The position numbers and the translations under genes are program-made. Below are positions 32,806-42,177 of a stretch of DNA of 64,000 bases, in pieces (the stretch's first letter is position 1; each line of letters begins with the position of its first letter). The notes beneath the pieces were generated by a model, which was not told the origin of the DNA, searched no databases, and worked only from the letters and a program-made list of their open reading frames with translations. The DNA comes from Myxococcus guangdongensis (lineage in GTDB: Bacteria > Myxococcota > Myxococcia > Myxococcales > Myxococcaceae): contig NZ_JAJVKW010000003.1 in the NCBI RefSeq assembly GCF_024198255.1, positions 372,001 to 436,000 of the forward strand. Direction: 5' to 3'.

Positions 32806-34968
32806 TCACGGCGCATCCCTGAGGCGCAGGCCCACGCGCGCGAGCAGGGGAGGGCCCAGGGTATCCACGCCGGCGCGGCCGGCGAGGTACTCGCGGTCGA
32901 AGAGGTTCTCCACGGCGGCGAACAGGTCCACCTTCCAGAAGAGCCGTCGACTGACGGCGGCGTCCACCACGAGCGTGCCGCCCATGCCGCGCTCGTTCAG
33001 GTCGTCCTCGAACTGGGGGCCGATGACGCGAAGCTGCACGGTGGTGGTGAACAGGCGCGGGTCCTCGAAGGTGACGCTGGCGGCGCCCCGGTGTCTGGGG
33101 TCCTGCGCGAGCTGTCGACCGACCAGCTCGGGTTGACCGGGGGCCTTCGTGACGGTGGGGTCCACGAAGGTGTACGCGAGCAGCGTGGTCCACCGGCGTG
33201 ACAGGCGCCAGTCGACGCTGGCCTCCACGCCGCGCACGCGGGCGCGCCCCAGGTTCTGCCGCTGTCGTCCCGCGTTGCCCGGCAGGGTGACGTTGGTGAT
33301 GGGGTCCTCGAGGACGTTCCAGAAGCCGGTGACGCGCGCGGTGAGGGCGCGCAGGGGTTCGACCTCCACGCCGGCCTCGGCGCCCCACAGGCGCTCGGCG
33401 GAGAGGTCCGCGTTGGCGGCGGTGAGGACGGTGCCGACCTGGAAGGGGCGGTAGAGCTCGTTGAGGGTGGGCGCTCGGAACGCGCGATAGCCGGAGGCAC
33501 GGAAGGTGACGGAGTCCCACGGGCTCACGCGCAGGCCGAGGCGTGGGCTGAGCTGGTGCTCGGTGCGGTCGTCGTACGCGGTGGTGTCCGTGGCCCCGTT
33601 GACGCGCTCCACGCGCTGGAGGCCTCGGGTGTTGCGCCACGCATCCAGGCGGAGCGCTGCGGACAGCTCGAGGGCGGGGATGGGGGCGTAGAGGTCCTGA
33701 AGGAAGACGCCGCCGCTCCACTGGGTGCCGCCGGCCTCGCGGGCGATGAGCGCCTCGGGGGCCTGGGTGGCGGGGAAGATTTGTTCCTGGGAGGTGCCGG
33801 CCATGCGGCGCGCGTCGAGCCCCGCGGAGAGCTGATGGGCGCCGCCCGCGCTCCAGGTGGGCGCGGTCCAGACGAGGGATGCGCCCTGGTCATTGGCGGG
33901 GACATCCTGGGAGGCGGCGAGGGCCTCGGTGGCGCGGTCCTGCGCGACGCGGGCGCGGTCCTGCTCGAAGCGGAGCGCGCGGCCGAAGAGGTCGAGGGTG
34001 AAGGTGCCGCGGGCCTCGGTCTGGAGGCGCGCGCTCGCGCCGAACAGGGCCAGCTCCACGCGGGCGGTGGTGAAGCGGGTGCCTCCGTTCTGGTTCTCGC
34101 GGAAGAGATTGGCGCGGGCGGAGAGGGTGAGCGTGTCGGTGGGTTGGGCTTCCACGCGGCCGTTGAGCACGACGTGGTTGCTGGGCGTGTCGCTGTCGAT
34201 GGCGCCGCGCTGGCCCGGGCTGACGATGCGATAGCCGTTGCTGGTGAGCAGCTCGGTCTCCAGGGCCGCGGCGATGGGGCCCCAGCGCTGGGCGCCACGT
34301 GCGGCGACGAGGCCGGTGCCCCGGTTGCCATAGGCGACGTCGGCGTCGAGGGTGGGGCCGGTGATGGGGCGGGAGATGAGCTGCACGACGCCGCCGAGCG
34401 CGGAGCTGCCGTAGAGGGCGGAGCCACCACCGGGGACGACCTCGATGCGGTCGAGGCCGAGTCGAGGCAGGGAGCGCCAGAAGACCCAGCCGCCGAGCGG
34501 GTCATTGACGGGGACGCCGTCGAGGAGGACGAGCGTGCGCGCGACGCCGGAGGGCGCGAGGCCGCGCAGGTTGAGTCCCTGCGCGGTGGGGTCGGAGACG
34601 AGGCTCGGCGTCCGACGGAAGGTGGCCACGGACGGCAGCGAGCGGACCAGCGTGTCCTGGGTCAGCGTGGGGCTGCGGTCGATCTCCTCGCGAGGCAGCA
34701 CCACGGTGGTGGCGGGCACGTCGCGGATGGGGCGCGGCAACCGCGTGCCCGTGACGACGGTGCGCGAGGTATCGCCAGGTTCTTCGGAGGGCGTGGAGTC
34801 GGGGGAGCCCGTGGGCTCCGGAGGCGCGGGAGCGACGAGGCCGGGCGGCGGTGCGTTCGTCTCGGAGTCGGTGGACTGTGCCCACGTCGCGGACGCGAGC
34901 AGCGCGCCTGGAAGCAGGAGGTATCCACGGAGCTTCGACGAGGTGAGGCGAGACGACCTGCGAGGCAT
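32806..34968 (-). CDS. TonB-dependent outer-membrane receptor
   Basis: The protein has 720 residues. A signal peptide (LLLPGALLASATWAQ) is followed by a Pro-rich region, a candidate TonB box/plug start (SRTVVTGTRLPRP), the plug (DTLVRSLPSVATFR, LNLRGLAPSG, VLLDGVPVND, IEVVPGGGSALYGSSALGGVV) and a 22-strand-type barrel containing YRAFRAPTLNELYRPF. The last part has NLFDREYLAGRAGVDTLGPP and the C-terminus LRDAP. It resembles BtuB/CirA-type receptors for cobalamin, siderophores or similar ligands. No transport operon lies next to it, so the ligand is unknown. Confidence 0.93.
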   Translation of the reverse strand: MPRRSSRLTSSKLRGYLLLPGALLASATWAQSTDSETNAPPPGLVAPAPPEPTGSPDSTPSEEPGDTSRTVVTGTRLPRPIRDVPATTVVLPREEIDRSPTLTQDTLVRSLPSVATFRRTPSLVSDPTAQGLNLRGLAPSGVARTLVLLDGVPVNDPLGGWVFWRSLPRLGLDRIEVVPGGGSALYGSSALGGVVQLISRPITGPTLDADVAYGNRGTGLVAARGAQRWGPIAAALETELLTSNGYRIVSPGQRGAIDSDTPSNHVVLNGRVEAQPTDTLTLSARANLFRENQNGGTRFTTARVELALFGASARLQTEARGTFTLDLFGRALRFEQDRARVAQDRATEALAASQDVPANDQGASLVWTAPTWSAGGAHQLSAGLDARRMAGTSQEQIFPATQAPEALIAREAGGTQWSGGVFLQDLYAPIPALELSAALRLDAWRNTRGLQRVERVNGATDTTAYDDRTEHQLSPRLGLRVSPWDSVTFRASGYRAFRAPTLNELYRPFQVGTVLTAANADLSAERLWGAEAGVEVEPLRALTARVTGFWNVLEDPITNVTLPGNAGRQRQNLGRARVRGVEASVDWRLSRRWTTLLAYTFVDPTVTKAPGQPELVGRQLAQDPRHRGAASVTFEDPRLFTTTVQLRVIGPQFEDDLNERGMGGTLVVDAAVSRRLFWKVDLFAAVENLFDREYLAGRAGVDTLGPPLLARVGLRLRDAP

Positions 34969-35110
34969 GTTCGGGAAGTCCCTTCCGTTGCGAGGCGCGC
35001 TGACTCAGTATGCGCGGGCCGCGCACCGAGTCATGGCTCGAGTATCGCGAGAGGCCACGGTCCCATGTGACTTCGTCCGATGGGCGACGTGAAGCGCGGA
35101 GGCGCCTCCG

Positions 35111-35434
35111 ATGTGCAAGTCAGAGACAGCCGCACGAGAAGGACACAGCCCCGAGGGCGTCCTGCGCATCCTCGAGGCCCGGAGACTCGATGCGCTGGAC
35201 TGTGCGCTCGTCATCGAAGTGGCGGGGCGCCACCATGAGCTGCGTGCCGAGCGAGTGGGACAGAGCCCCTCGTTCGGCATGTCGGTGGGTGACTTCTCTC
35301 CGAGCCAGCGCTTCCGCGAGCTGCGGCTCAGCGCGCATCAGGTGCAGCAACTGGTTCGAGCAGCGGTCCTCGTCCACCGCGGAGAGCCCCTGTCTCTGCC
35401 CGTGGAGTTCTCGGGTGAGCCGTCACCCGTCTGA
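35111..35434 (+). CDS. small hypothetical protein
   Basis: The protein has 107 residues and starts at ATG 35111, with GGAGG eight bases upstream. It has no signal peptide or membrane segment. A hydrophobic strand pattern (ALDCALVIEVAGRHHELRAE) is seen, but I do not recognise a family. The gene is divergent from the TonB receptor and converges on the reduced LysR gene, overlapping its 3' end by twelve bases. The ribosome-binding site is the main support. Confidence 0.5.
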   Translation: MCKSETAAREGHSPEGVLRILEARRLDALDCALVIEVAGRHHELRAERVGQSPSFGMSVGDFSPSQRFRELRLSAHQVQQLVRAAVLVHRGEPLSLPVEFSGEPSPV

Positions 35435-35710
35435 TTCACGCGGCGCGAGTCCGCGCACCGTGAGCACCGCCGTGTCGACCTCCGCGAGGATGCGGCGAGC
35501 GTGGTGCAGGAAGACCTCGCCGGCCGGCAGCAGGCGCATGCCCTGGCGGGTGCGCTCGAACAGCCGGGTCCCCAGCTCATCCTCCAGCGCGAGGATGTGC
35601 CGGCTGAGCGGCGGCTGCGTCAGGTGAAGCCGACGCGCCGCACGGCCCACATGCTTCTCCTCGGCCACGGCGACGAAGGACTGGAGGTGCGTGATGCTCA
35701 CGACCCCCAC
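35423..35710 (-). CDS. LysR-type DNA-binding domain without effector domain
   Basis: The protein has 95 residues. It consists of a LysR helix-turn-helix (FVAVAEEKHVGRAARRLHLTQPPLSRHILALEDELGTRLFER) and the linker helix start, then stops. Normal LysR regulators have about 300 residues with a ligand-binding domain, which is absent here. It may be a decayed pseudogene, a natural short form, or a dominant-negative dimer partner. Start GTG 35710 has GGAGG ten bases upstream; GTG 35701 is also possible. No frame-shifted remnant of the effector domain is seen downstream, as the small gene on the other strand occupies the space. Confidence 0.75.
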   Translation of the reverse strand: MGVVSITHLQSFVAVAEEKHVGRAARRLHLTQPPLSRHILALEDELGTRLFERTRQGMRLLPAGEVFLHHARRILAEVDTAVLTVRGLAPRESDG

Positions 35711-35834
35711 GTTATCGAGACCTCCACCCGACGTGCACCCCCCATCCCCCTCCCTTGTTCCGAATCCAGCAGGAGGGCGGCCGGCCGCCCGCTGATATCC
35801 TCGAATCCTTCATGTCGGACAGCCGGAGCCGAGC

Positions 35835-38800
35835 ATGCGCGGGTGGATAGGGGGAACCCTCCTGATACTGGGGGCGCTGGCGCTCCTCTCCTGGAGGCTG
35901 CTCGGCACCGAGTCACAGCAGCCCGAGGCCACCGCTCGAACCCGCTCGGCAAGCACGCTCCCTCGCACCTCGGCGCCCAGGCCACCCTCAGCCGGGGCGC
36001 TGAGCATCCAGGGCACCGTGGTGGACGCGTGGGGACAGCCCATCCCCGGCGCCCGTGTCTCCGCCTCCTGGCCCATCGAGGGCGAGACGATTTCGGAGCT
36101 GCCGTGCCCCGAGGACACTCCGCCTCACCCGCTGGAGTACCCGGCTGAGGAGGAGGCGTCTGTCTTCCCGCGCACGCGGAACCTGCCGTGGTGTCTGCCA
36201 TGGACCGAGGACCTCATCGTGCAGCGGCTCCTCGCGCGCGAAGGTGAGGCGCCCATCCATGCGCAGGCGGTGTCGGCGCGGGACGGCACCTTCGTCCTGG
36301 AAGGGCTCCCCGTGGGCCCCCAGTCGCTCTGGGTCCTCTCCGAGAGAGGCGCGACCGTGCACCCGGGCATTCAAGCGGGGAGCCAGGGTGTGCAACGGGT
36401 GCTCGAAGCGAGCACGGAGATACGAGGACAGGTCACCGGCGAAGGCGCGCCGCTGTCCGACGTCTCCATCACCGTGGTGAGTCGAGGGCATACGCGCTTC
36501 TTCGACACGCACACCGACAACGACGGACGCTTCCAGCTCGGGCCCCTGCCACGCGAGGGCTACCTCGTGTTCGCATCGAAAGAGGGCTGGTCTCCAGCGC
36601 TGGCGACAGGCGACTCGAAATGGAAGCTGGAGCTCCGCCCGGTGCGCTCGCTCTCCGGACGGGTGATGTCCCGCGGCGTACCCGTGCCGGGCGTGGAGGT
36701 CCGCGCCCTGCGGACCAGCGCCCCTTCGAGTCCGAAGGCCACGAGGACGACGACGGATGCCCGGGGCGCCTTCACCTTCGAGCTTTCGACGGGGCACCAC
36801 ACCCTCACCGCGCAGCATGAGGGACGCTACGCGCTCACCCGGCTGGAGGTGGGCGCGTCCTCCCTTCGCGATGTGACGCTGGAGCTGGGCAGTGGGCTCC
36901 ACGTCGAGGGCACCGTGTTCGACGACACCTCCCAGCCGCTGGAGGGGGTGATCGTGAAGCGGGTCTCCGCGCCGGAGCATGGCGAGCCGCTGACGGCCGT
37001 CACCGACGCGCAGGGGCGCTATCGCCTGGGCCCCGTGGAGCCAGGGGTGTGGGACTTCACGCTCCGGGCGAAGGGCTGTCTCGACCCTGCTGATGCCGAG
37101 CAACGCCTCGTGTCTCCGGACACGGGCACGCAGGACTTCACGCTGGCGCGCGCGTACGCCCTGACCGGTCGGGTCACGGACGTGGCGGGACATCCCGTCA
37201 CCGGTGTTCCCATCACGCTCCGCTGGGTCGGGGAGGGGAATCCCCCGGAGCAGATCGAGGACGACACCACGGACGCCCAGGGCCGCTTCGCGCTGGATGC
37301 CTCCCAGCCCGGTGACTACGAAGTCGTCGTCGACACACCGGACTTCATCGACGCGCCCGTCCTCGTCAAGGTGCCCGCGCGCGACGTGGACATCGTCGTG
37401 CGCGTCGGCGCGACGGTGGAGGGGCACGTGGTGGATGGGCGTGGACAGCCGGTCGTCGGGGGCGTCGTGGTGCTGAGGCTCTTCACGGATGCGCTCGACC
37501 TGAATGCGACGAGGACGGATGCCCAGGGGAGGTTCACCCGGAGGGGGCTTGCTCCGGGGCGCTACCGGGTGGTCGTGGAGCGGACGACGGACAGCGTGGA
37601 CCAGCGGGCCTGGAGCGACGTGGAGGTCGCGGCCGATGCGGTGACGCGCGTGGAGCTGCGCCTCGATGAAGGGCAGACGCGAGAGGGCCTCGTCGTCGAC
37701 GCCGAGGGAGCGCCCCTCGAAGGGGTCCTCGTCCGCGCCGAGCCTCGCGAGGCAGTGCGCTCCGACGGGCCCGCCATCCTCAAGATGGTGGAGCGCTTCG
37801 ACCGGGGTGTCCCCACCGACGCGAGCGGCCGCTTCGTGCTGCGAGGACTCGGCCCCGGCGCGCATGCCATCACGGCCTTCAAGCTGGGCTACTCGCTGCG
37901 CCTGGATGCCGCCACCCAGGCGGTGCTCCAGAAACACGGGGGTGTCCACCGCAGCCTCATCATCGGGGACACGCTCTACGAGTCCGCGCTCCGCGTGCCC
38001 TCCGGCACGACGCCGCTGCGGCTGGTGATGGACCGCCAGTCCTGGGTCCGGGGTCGCGTCGTCGGCCCCGACGGAAAGCCCCTGCGTCGCTTCATGGCGG
38101 GAGGCGAGCCGGTGGAGTCCGAGGACGGGACGTTCTCGTTCCCCCGTCATCCACACGCCATGGCCAGGCGGTACTTCTTCGCGGCCGAGGGACTGCGCTC
38201 GGCGGAGCGGGTCATCGACGGGGGCCAGGGTGAGCCGGACCTCGACCTGGGAGAAATCAGATTGGAGCGGGGGCGTCGCCTCCGAGGCCGCGTCGTGGAT
38301 GCCCGGACGGACCAGCCGCTGTCGGGCGTCACCGTCACAGCTCGCGCTCAGGCCGCGGAGTCGGAGGCGTTGGAGACGCGCTCGGATGCGCAAGGCCTGT
38401 TCCTCTTCAAGGAGCATGCGCTGGCGCCGGGGCCGCTCACCGTGATGCTCAGCGAGCCGACGGGCCACCACGCGCTGCGCCTGTCAGTGGGCGAGGGCCA
38501 GGAGGAGGTGACGGCGAGACTGGAGCCCACGGCGCTCGTGAGCGTGACGGCGAAGGATGCACGCGGCCGTCCCCTGGATGGCTACATCGCCTTCTTCACG
38601 GCCTCGGATGGCGATGAGACCTCGAGTCCTCTCGACCGGGGACAGGCGTGGAAGGGCGGGCTGGCACCAGGCACCTACGTCGTCTCCGTGCTGCCCGCGC
38701 GGTACACGGAGCAGGAGTCCTCCACGTTCCTGCCCCAGCGCGTGGGGGTCCCGGAGCGTGGTCGGGTCTCCGTCTCCTTCCAGGCCCTGACGGCGGGTGC

Positions 38801-39098
38801 CACCGTGAAGGTGGTGGTCCCCTATGACAAGGACATCCAAGTCGCGCTGGTGCCAGGAGGCATCGCGCATCCGACGCAGGAGGAGGAGCTGGGCGCGCGG
38901 ATGGCCCCGGGCCTGAGCGCGCAGTGGGGCGAGGACGCGCTCTATTTCCGACACGTCCCCGCGGGCCGGGCCACGCTCATGCTCACGAGCGAAGCGCTCC
39001 CCCGCTTCCACGTCAGCGACGTGGACGTCCCGAAGGAAGGCACGCTGGTGCTCACGCCCCGGCTCGACTGGAAACCGCTCGAAGGCGAGGCCGAGTAG
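35835..39098 (+). CDS. giant membrane-anchored carboxypeptidase-regulatory repeat protein
   Basis: The protein has 1087 residues. One N-terminal membrane segment (GGTLLILGALALLSWRLL) is followed by a Ser/Pro/Thr-rich spacer and about ten CarboxypepD_reg-like beta-sandwich repeats, each marked by turns such as DARGAFTFELSTG, DAQGRYRLGPVEPG and DAQGRFTRRGLAPGRYRV. It most likely extends into the periplasm. It resembles the gene at 17866 in design but lacks its PDZ domain. Function unknown; a structural or adhesive envelope role is inferred from the family. It stands alone, 124 bases after the LysR fragment, which is divergent. Confidence 0.82.
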   Translation: MRGWIGGTLLILGALALLSWRLLGTESQQPEATARTRSASTLPRTSAPRPPSAGALSIQGTVVDAWGQPIPGARVSASWPIEGETISELPCPEDTPPHPLEYPAEEEASVFPRTRNLPWCLPWTEDLIVQRLLAREGEAPIHAQAVSARDGTFVLEGLPVGPQSLWVLSERGATVHPGIQAGSQGVQRVLEASTEIRGQVTGEGAPLSDVSITVVSRGHTRFFDTHTDNDGRFQLGPLPREGYLVFASKEGWSPALATGDSKWKLELRPVRSLSGRVMSRGVPVPGVEVRALRTSAPSSPKATRTTTDARGAFTFELSTGHHTLTAQHEGRYALTRLEVGASSLRDVTLELGSGLHVEGTVFDDTSQPLEGVIVKRVSAPEHGEPLTAVTDAQGRYRLGPVEPGVWDFTLRAKGCLDPADAEQRLVSPDTGTQDFTLARAYALTGRVTDVAGHPVTGVPITLRWVGEGNPPEQIEDDTTDAQGRFALDASQPGDYEVVVDTPDFIDAPVLVKVPARDVDIVVRVGATVEGHVVDGRGQPVVGGVVVLRLFTDALDLNATRTDAQGRFTRRGLAPGRYRVVVERTTDSVDQRAWSDVEVAADAVTRVELRLDEGQTREGLVVDAEGAPLEGVLVRAEPREAVRSDGPAILKMVERFDRGVPTDASGRFVLRGLGPGAHAITAFKLGYSLRLDAATQAVLQKHGGVHRSLIIGDTLYESALRVPSGTTPLRLVMDRQSWVRGRVVGPDGKPLRRFMAGGEPVESEDGTFSFPRHPHAMARRYFFAAEGLRSAERVIDGGQGEPDLDLGEIRLERGRRLRGRVVDARTDQPLSGVTVTARAQAAESEALETRSDAQGLFLFKEHALAPGPLTVMLSEPTGHHALRLSVGEGQEEVTARLEPTALVSVTAKDARGRPLDGYIAFFTASDGDETSSPLDRGQAWKGGLAPGTYVVSVLPARYTEQESSTFLPQRVGVPERGRVSVSFQALTAGATVKVVVPYDKDIQVALVPGGIAHPTQEEELGARMAPGLSAQWGEDALYFRHVPAGRATLMLTSEALPRFHVSDVDVPKEGTLVLTPRLDWKPLEGEAE

Positions 39099-39184
39099 GG
39101 CTTCATCCAGCGACTGTCACTGCCAGTCCTGGCGTGGGTTTCCACGATGGAGGCCCGTGCGGTCCGCTCGCTAGCCTCGCTCGG

Positions 39185-39532
39185 ATGACACGACACATCT
39201 TCGGTTCCTGGCGTCGGGTGCTGCTGGCGGTCCTTCCTCTCGTGGTGGCGTGCAACGCGGGGGACGACCTGGTCGACGAAGGCTTCGTCGCGGAGACGGC
39301 GGAGGTCTCGCAGTCCCTCGCGTGCAGCACCTCGCGTCAGGGCACGATGGGAGAGGGCGAGGGCCCCACCTGTGCGGGGGCCTACTCCGCCGCTCGCATC
39401 GACGCTCGGGTGCAGGCCAACAAACTCTGTCCCAATGGAATGTGCGACGTCGTCGAGGCCCGCCACGACTGCCTGGAAGTGAGCGGCCGACGGGTCGCGT
39501 TCTACACGATGCAGTTCGGCTGCAATCTCTGA
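39185..39532 (+). CDS. small cysteine-containing lipoprotein
   Basis: The protein has 115 residues from ATG 39185. A signal peptide ends in lipobox VVAC. The mature part has several cysteines (SLACST, TCAGA, LCPNGMCD, HDCLE, FGCNL) that could form disulphides, and helical segments between them. No known family. It follows the giant repeat protein by 86 bases and precedes map by 68 bases, both on the same strand. Confidence 0.75.
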   Translation: MTRHIFGSWRRVLLAVLPLVVACNAGDDLVDEGFVAETAEVSQSLACSTSRQGTMGEGEGPTCAGAYSAARIDARVQANKLCPNGMCDVVEARHDCLEVSGRRVAFYTMQFGCNL

Positions 39533-39600
39533 GGTGGTTTCGGGGTCGATGCTGAATCAGCATTGGACGCTCCCGGGCGGGACAGTCACCTTGTCTCGCC

Positions 39601-40407
39601 ATGGGAACTCCACTCTTCAAGGGCGCGGAGGTCGAGCGTCTGCGTCTGGCGGGCGCGGCGGCCGCCGGCACGCTCGCCTGGGTCGCGCAGCGGCTGGCGC
39701 CGGGCATCTCCACCGGCGACATCAACCAGTGGGTGCGTGAGGACACGGCGCGGCGGGGCGGCACGCCCAGTCAGCTGGGCTACCACGGCTTCCCGGCCAC
39801 GGTCTGCACCAGCCGCAACCACGTCGTCTGTCACGGCGTGCCGAACCCGCACGAGCGACTGGCCGTCGGTGACATCATCAACGTGGATGTCACCACGAAT
39901 CTGGAGGGCTATCACGGGGACACGTCCGCCACGTTCTGCATCGGCGAGGTGTCCTCGGACGCGCGGCACGTGGTGGACGTGGCCCGCAGGTGTCGGGACA
40001 TCGGCATCTCCGTGGTGCGCCATGGCGCGAAGCTGGGCGACATCGGCGCGGCCATCCAGGAGCTGGCGGAGCAGGAGGGGTGCAGCATCGTGCGCGAGTT
40101 CGGCGGCCACGGCATCGGTCGCGCCATGCACGGCCCTCCGCATGTCCCGCACTTCGGCAAGAGGGGCACGGGCATCACCCTGCGCTCGGGCATGGTCATC
40201 ACCATCGAGCCGATGGTGAACCTGGGGCGTCCCGAGGTCCGCGTCCTGTCGGACGAGTGGACGGTGGTGACGGACGACGGCAGCCTCTCCGCGCAGTTCG
40301 AGCACACCGTGCTGGTGACGCGCGAGGGCTGCGAGATTCTCACGCCCAACCCGGGACTGCCGCTCTCAGTGGGCCCGTCGCTTGCGTCCGCCGGGGCGCA
40401 TCCGTGA
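39601..40407 (+). CDS. map: type I methionine aminopeptidase
   Basis: The protein has 268 residues. It has all five metal ligands of the pita-bread fold: D96 and D107 (NVDVTTNLEGYHGDT), H170 (FGGHGIG), E203 (TIEPM) and E234 (QFEHTV), plus H78 in the CHGVP substrate loop. Spacing matches the E. coli enzyme to within one residue. It removes N-terminal methionine from nascent proteins in the cytoplasm. No zinc-finger extension is present. The 3' end overlaps the converging leucine-rich gene by 42 bases. It is outside the usual ribosomal-protein/secY context, so it may be an extra paralogue. Confidence 0.96.
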   Translation: MGTPLFKGAEVERLRLAGAAAAGTLAWVAQRLAPGISTGDINQWVREDTARRGGTPSQLGYHGFPATVCTSRNHVVCHGVPNPHERLAVGDIINVDVTTNLEGYHGDTSATFCIGEVSSDARHVVDVARRCRDIGISVVRHGAKLGDIGAAIQELAEQEGCSIVREFGGHGIGRAMHGPPHVPHFGKRGTGITLRSGMVITIEPMVNLGRPEVRVLSDEWTVVTDDGSLSAQFEHTVLVTREGCEILTPNPGLPLSVGPSLASAGAHP

Positions 40408-42177
40408 GCGAGGCCTCCACACCGACGCGTTGAGCAGGACGCCCGGCATCGCGAGGGAGAGCTCCGCGAGCAGCGCTTCCGCCTGCGCGGGCCGTTCATG
40501 CAGCCACGCGCAGCCGAGTCCCAGCTCCTGGACGGACGCGGACCAGGTCGCGGTGCCGAGCGCGCGCAAGGCCGCTTCGGTGAGCGGGTTGTCGTGAAGC
40601 AAGAGGGCCATAAGCCCCGACAGATGAGGGGCCTGGGCGAGGGCCTTCACGCCGGCCTCACCCAGGCCGGCTTCCCGCAGCTCCAGGGTGTGGAGGCGGG
40701 AGAGGTGGTTTGCCTCCGCCAGGGCCATGGCGCCCTCGTCTCCGATGGGATTGAAGCCGAGGTCGAGCTCCGTCAGCCGATGGAGGTGAGGGCTGGCGAG
40801 CAGCGCTCGGACGCCGTGAGCGTCGAGAGCGGTCTCCGCCAGCCGCAGCGTCGAGAGCAGCTCCAGGGAGGGCGCGGTGGCGAGCGCCTCGGCGCCCCAT
40901 CTGCCGATGGGATTTCTGCTCAGGTCCAGGCTTGTCAGTCGTGCCATCGACGGCGCGTTGACGAGCGCGCTCGTGCCCCGGGCTCTGATGGCGTTCCCGC
41001 GAAGGTCGAGCGTGGTGAGTCCCGAGAGGTGTGCGAGGCTCGCGAGCGTCGACGCGGCCCCGTCATCCAGCTCATTGAAGCCCAGCCGCAGCTCGCGCAA
41101 GCCCGTCAGTTGGGTGGCTCCGAGCAGGGCCTTCGCGGCGCCCGCTCCATTGTCGCTCATGTCCAAGGACGTGAGCTGGTTCATCCCGGAGGCCACCACC
41201 CGCATCCCCGTGACGCCCAGGGCATTGCCCTCGATGTTCAACGCCTCCAACCGGGGCATGCGCTCGACCAGGGCGCGGGCTCCGGACTGCCAGACGCTGT
41301 TGCCCTGTATCGAGAGCTTGCGCAGGCCTGTGAGATGGCGCGCCGAGGAGAGGTGCTGGGCGCCCTTGAAGGTGATGCCGCTCCACTCGAGGCCGAGCAC
41401 CTTCAGCTGCGTCATGTGCGTGGCCCGGGCCAGCTCGTGGACACCGCCGTCCCCGATGAGCTCGTCGGGTTGCTCGCCGCGCGCCGCTTGAGAGCCGACG
41501 TGGAGTTCGCGCAGGTGGGCGAGGTGGGGCGACCTCACGAGGCCTCGCATCCCTCCGGGGCTGATGGCGTTGTCGTACAGGTCCAGATGCGTCAATGCGC
41601 CCAGGGCGGTGGCTGACGCGAGCTCTCGGGCTCCCTGGAAGCCCAGGAGGTTGTTCCTCAGGTGCAGTTCACGAAGGCGGGAGAGCCCGGTGGCCCGCGC
41701 GAACACCTCGCCCGCGTCGGCTCTCAGGTCACAGCCATTGAGGTCCAGCACCGTGATGACGTCGAGCAACGGGGACGCCAGCGCCTGCTCGAGCCACGCC
41801 GCGTTCCCGAAGAGCCCGCGCAGCGACAGCGTCCGTACGGGCGCGCCGCGCGAGAGCAGGTGGCCGACCTCCTCGAGCCTTCGAGGTGTCAGCGTCACCG
41901 TGTCGACGAAGCCGCGTGACCACTCCACTTCTTGGGGCTTCAGGCCCAGGGGCTCCAGCCACGCCTCCTCGTGTTCGTCCAGGAGGTCGGAGGTGCGCGC
42001 GAGGAGCGTGTCCTGGACTTCGACGTCATCCGGGTAGCGCACGAGCGCGCACTGCATGTCGATGAACTCACCCCGGGGGTCGCCCCGCTGGGTGAGCACG
42101 TTGGCCAGCGCGAGCCGTGGACCATCGTCCTCCGGCTGGTCGCGAATCGCCGTGATGTGCTCGAAGGAGTCCGTCAA
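40366..42177 (-). CDS. leucine-rich-repeat protein with TIGR02996 companion domain
   Basis: The protein has about 603 residues from TTG 42177. The N-terminus (AIRDQPEDDGPRLALANVLTQRGDPRGEFIDMQ) matches the TIGR02996 repeat-companion domain, abundant in Myxococcus and Gemmata. The body is a long array of LRRs (LRELHLRNNLLGFQGARELA, LTSLDLSRNPIGRWGAEAL) of the ribonuclease-inhibitor-like type, about 24-26 residues each. The C-terminus is Arg-rich. No signal peptide, so probably a cytoplasmic protein-binding scaffold. Partners unknown. The start is uncertain: no good ribosome-binding site is found and the frame is open further upstream into the tandem-repeat region. Confidence 0.9.
   Translation of the reverse strand: MTDSFEHITAIRDQPEDDGPRLALANVLTQRGDPRGEFIDMQCALVRYPDDVEVQDTLLARTSDLLDEHEEAWLEPLGLKPQEVEWSRGFVDTVTLTPRRLEEVGHLLSRGAPVRTLSLRGLFGNAAWLEQALASPLLDVITVLDLNGCDLRADAGEVFARATGLSRLRELHLRNNLLGFQGARELASATALGALTHLDLYDNAISPGGMRGLVRSPHLAHLRELHVGSQAARGEQPDELIGDGGVHELARATHMTQLKVLGLEWSGITFKGAQHLSSARHLTGLRKLSIQGNSVWQSGARALVERMPRLEALNIEGNALGVTGMRVVASGMNQLTSLDMSDNGAGAAKALLGATQLTGLRELRLGFNELDDGAASTLASLAHLSGLTTLDLRGNAIRARGTSALVNAPSMARLTSLDLSRNPIGRWGAEALATAPSLELLSTLRLAETALDAHGVRALLASPHLHRLTELDLGFNPIGDEGAMALAEANHLSRLHTLELREAGLGEAGVKALAQAPHLSGLMALLLHDNPLTEAALRALGTATWSASVQELGLGCAWLHERPAQAEALLAELSLAMPGVLLNASVWRPRSRMRPGGRKRRAH

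Noticed and set aside
35010..35627. 205-codon plus-strand frame across the small gene and LysR fragment
   Set aside because: It lies antisense to the LysR helix-turn-helix and out of frame with the small gene that has a ribosome-binding site. Composition is Arg/Ser/Cys rich without domains.
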